A DNA stretch of 64,000 bases from NCBI RefSeq assembly GCF_020740795.1, contig NC_067312.1, positions 43,982,405 through 44,046,404 on the forward strand, read 5' to 3'. This stretch comes from Apus apus. Lineage: Eukaryota; Chordata; Aves; Apodiformes; Apodidae. The notes beneath the pieces were generated by a model. The model was not told where the DNA came from. It worked only from the letters and a program-made list of their open reading frames with translations, and did not search any database. Made by a program: the position numbers and the translations under genes. Positions 63,127 through 64,000 of this stretch are shown here, in pieces (the stretch's first letter is position 1; every line of letters begins with the position of its first letter).

Positions 63127-64000
63127 GGGGGCAAGGCTGAGGCTACGTGTGTATGAACAGCAGAGTTTCAACAAGCAAAACAAGATATGCACTGCCAAAT
63201 GTCTCCCAGGATGGTTTCATCCCACCATCTCTGTAGATTAAAAGGTTCTGAAGGATCTTCAGGTGTTCAGTTCACATACATGAGTGTGATGAAGTAAGGA
63301 GGATTAATATTAGTATATATTTAGTCTTATAACTTGCTGAAATTTGTATTATTCAAGCAATGGATGTCAAAGTGTGCCAGAACTCCAACTGCATTTTCTA
63401 TGCAAAAATCTGAGGGAAAAAAGGGATGCCAAAAAGCCATTTTATGTTGCACACAGTAGCAAGTGCTCTTTGTCATGCTAGATTTCACTACCTGAATTTT
63501 CCCACTACAGTCAGACTCCATGTCTAAAGCAGCTACACAAAGAGTTTGAAAGTGTTTTTTCCTGTGGTGGATGGCAAACCAGTTACCCCACCTTGGCAAT
63601 GTGAAGTGCCTTTTGTACTTGCAAAACAGCAGAAGGGGAGTAGATTAGGACAAGTGCCTAGCCAAAGAGACTGTTTATTGCAGGGTTCTGGTAATGTAGT
63701 TATTTGGAAAATACAAATATTTTAGGTCAAGAAAAGTGCTGAAGCCTACATGCAGAATTTTAGCGTTTTTAAAACTGGAATATATTTAGATATAGATAAA
63801 CTGATCAGTGCTGTGGTAAATGGCACCCACTAAAATGGGACGAGTGCGGAGGAGAAAAGGGGAGCACTGCACATTGTGAGAGCTTTGGGCAGTGAATGAG
63901 CAGCAGACTCTGTTTAGTCACCTCGTTGAATGTCTCAGGGGATTTCCACTAGAGTTAATGGGTGAAAAGACCAGTAGAGATTTTCCTTTGTAGTGTTGTG
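63127..64000. other. Unannotated DNA after the retrovirus
   Basis: No gene or repeat is recognised. A 90-codon minus-strand frame (63327-63599) has no domain or splice context. Confidence 0.5.

Overview
The window looks like bird nuclear DNA. The main evidence is several CR1 LINE copies, mostly on the minus strand. Their 3' ends read on the plus strand as the avian-type tandem ATAGAATC/ATAGAATCAT followed by a TTTAGGTTGGAAA block. There is also one decayed endogenous retrovirus, a few much older MIR-like (CORE-SINE) relics, an AT-rich background and no bacterial gene organisation. The species cannot be told from the sequence.

Most of positions 1-56,000 is AT-rich single-copy DNA with no protein-coding gene I recognise. 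Open frames are short (at most about 140 codons), show no domains and fit chance. This suits a gene desert or, more likely, one or more long introns. The best sign of an intron is a 39-nt candidate microexon at 26618-26656. It has a long pyrimidine tract and AG before it, a GTAGGT donor after it, and 13 open codons. Two weaker exon-like segments lie at 46620-46735 and 51579-51728. A TATA box followed by a CpG-rich patch (53386-53720) is the only promoter-like stretch.

Repeats by region: a possible small retrocopy with a 24-A tail (about 6834-6942); CR1 copies at 20698-21472 (+), 24451-24575 (-), 27115-27630 (-), 34854-34995 (-) and 57232-58150 (-), plus a faint one near 33080-33137; a perfect 258-bp GGAA array at 29067-29324; and four MIR-like relics between 39.4 and 48.4 kb.

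The most structured part is 56403-63126, a defective endogenous retrovirus on the plus strand. In order it holds a truncated U3-like LTR piece, gag-like remnants split by an antisense CR1, a missing reverse transcriptase, RNase H, integrase zinc-binding and catalytic parts, a spacer with a splice-acceptor-like tract and a short membrane-peptide frame, a full-size but broken env, and a 3' LTR with TATA box and AATAAA. It has stops and frameshifts throughout and cannot be active. The integrase and RNase H motifs lean toward an ERV-L-like (class III) pol, and a clear env behind such a pol is worth checking. I saw no wholly new system. The best leads are the microexon, the small membrane frame between pol and env, and the env/pol combination.
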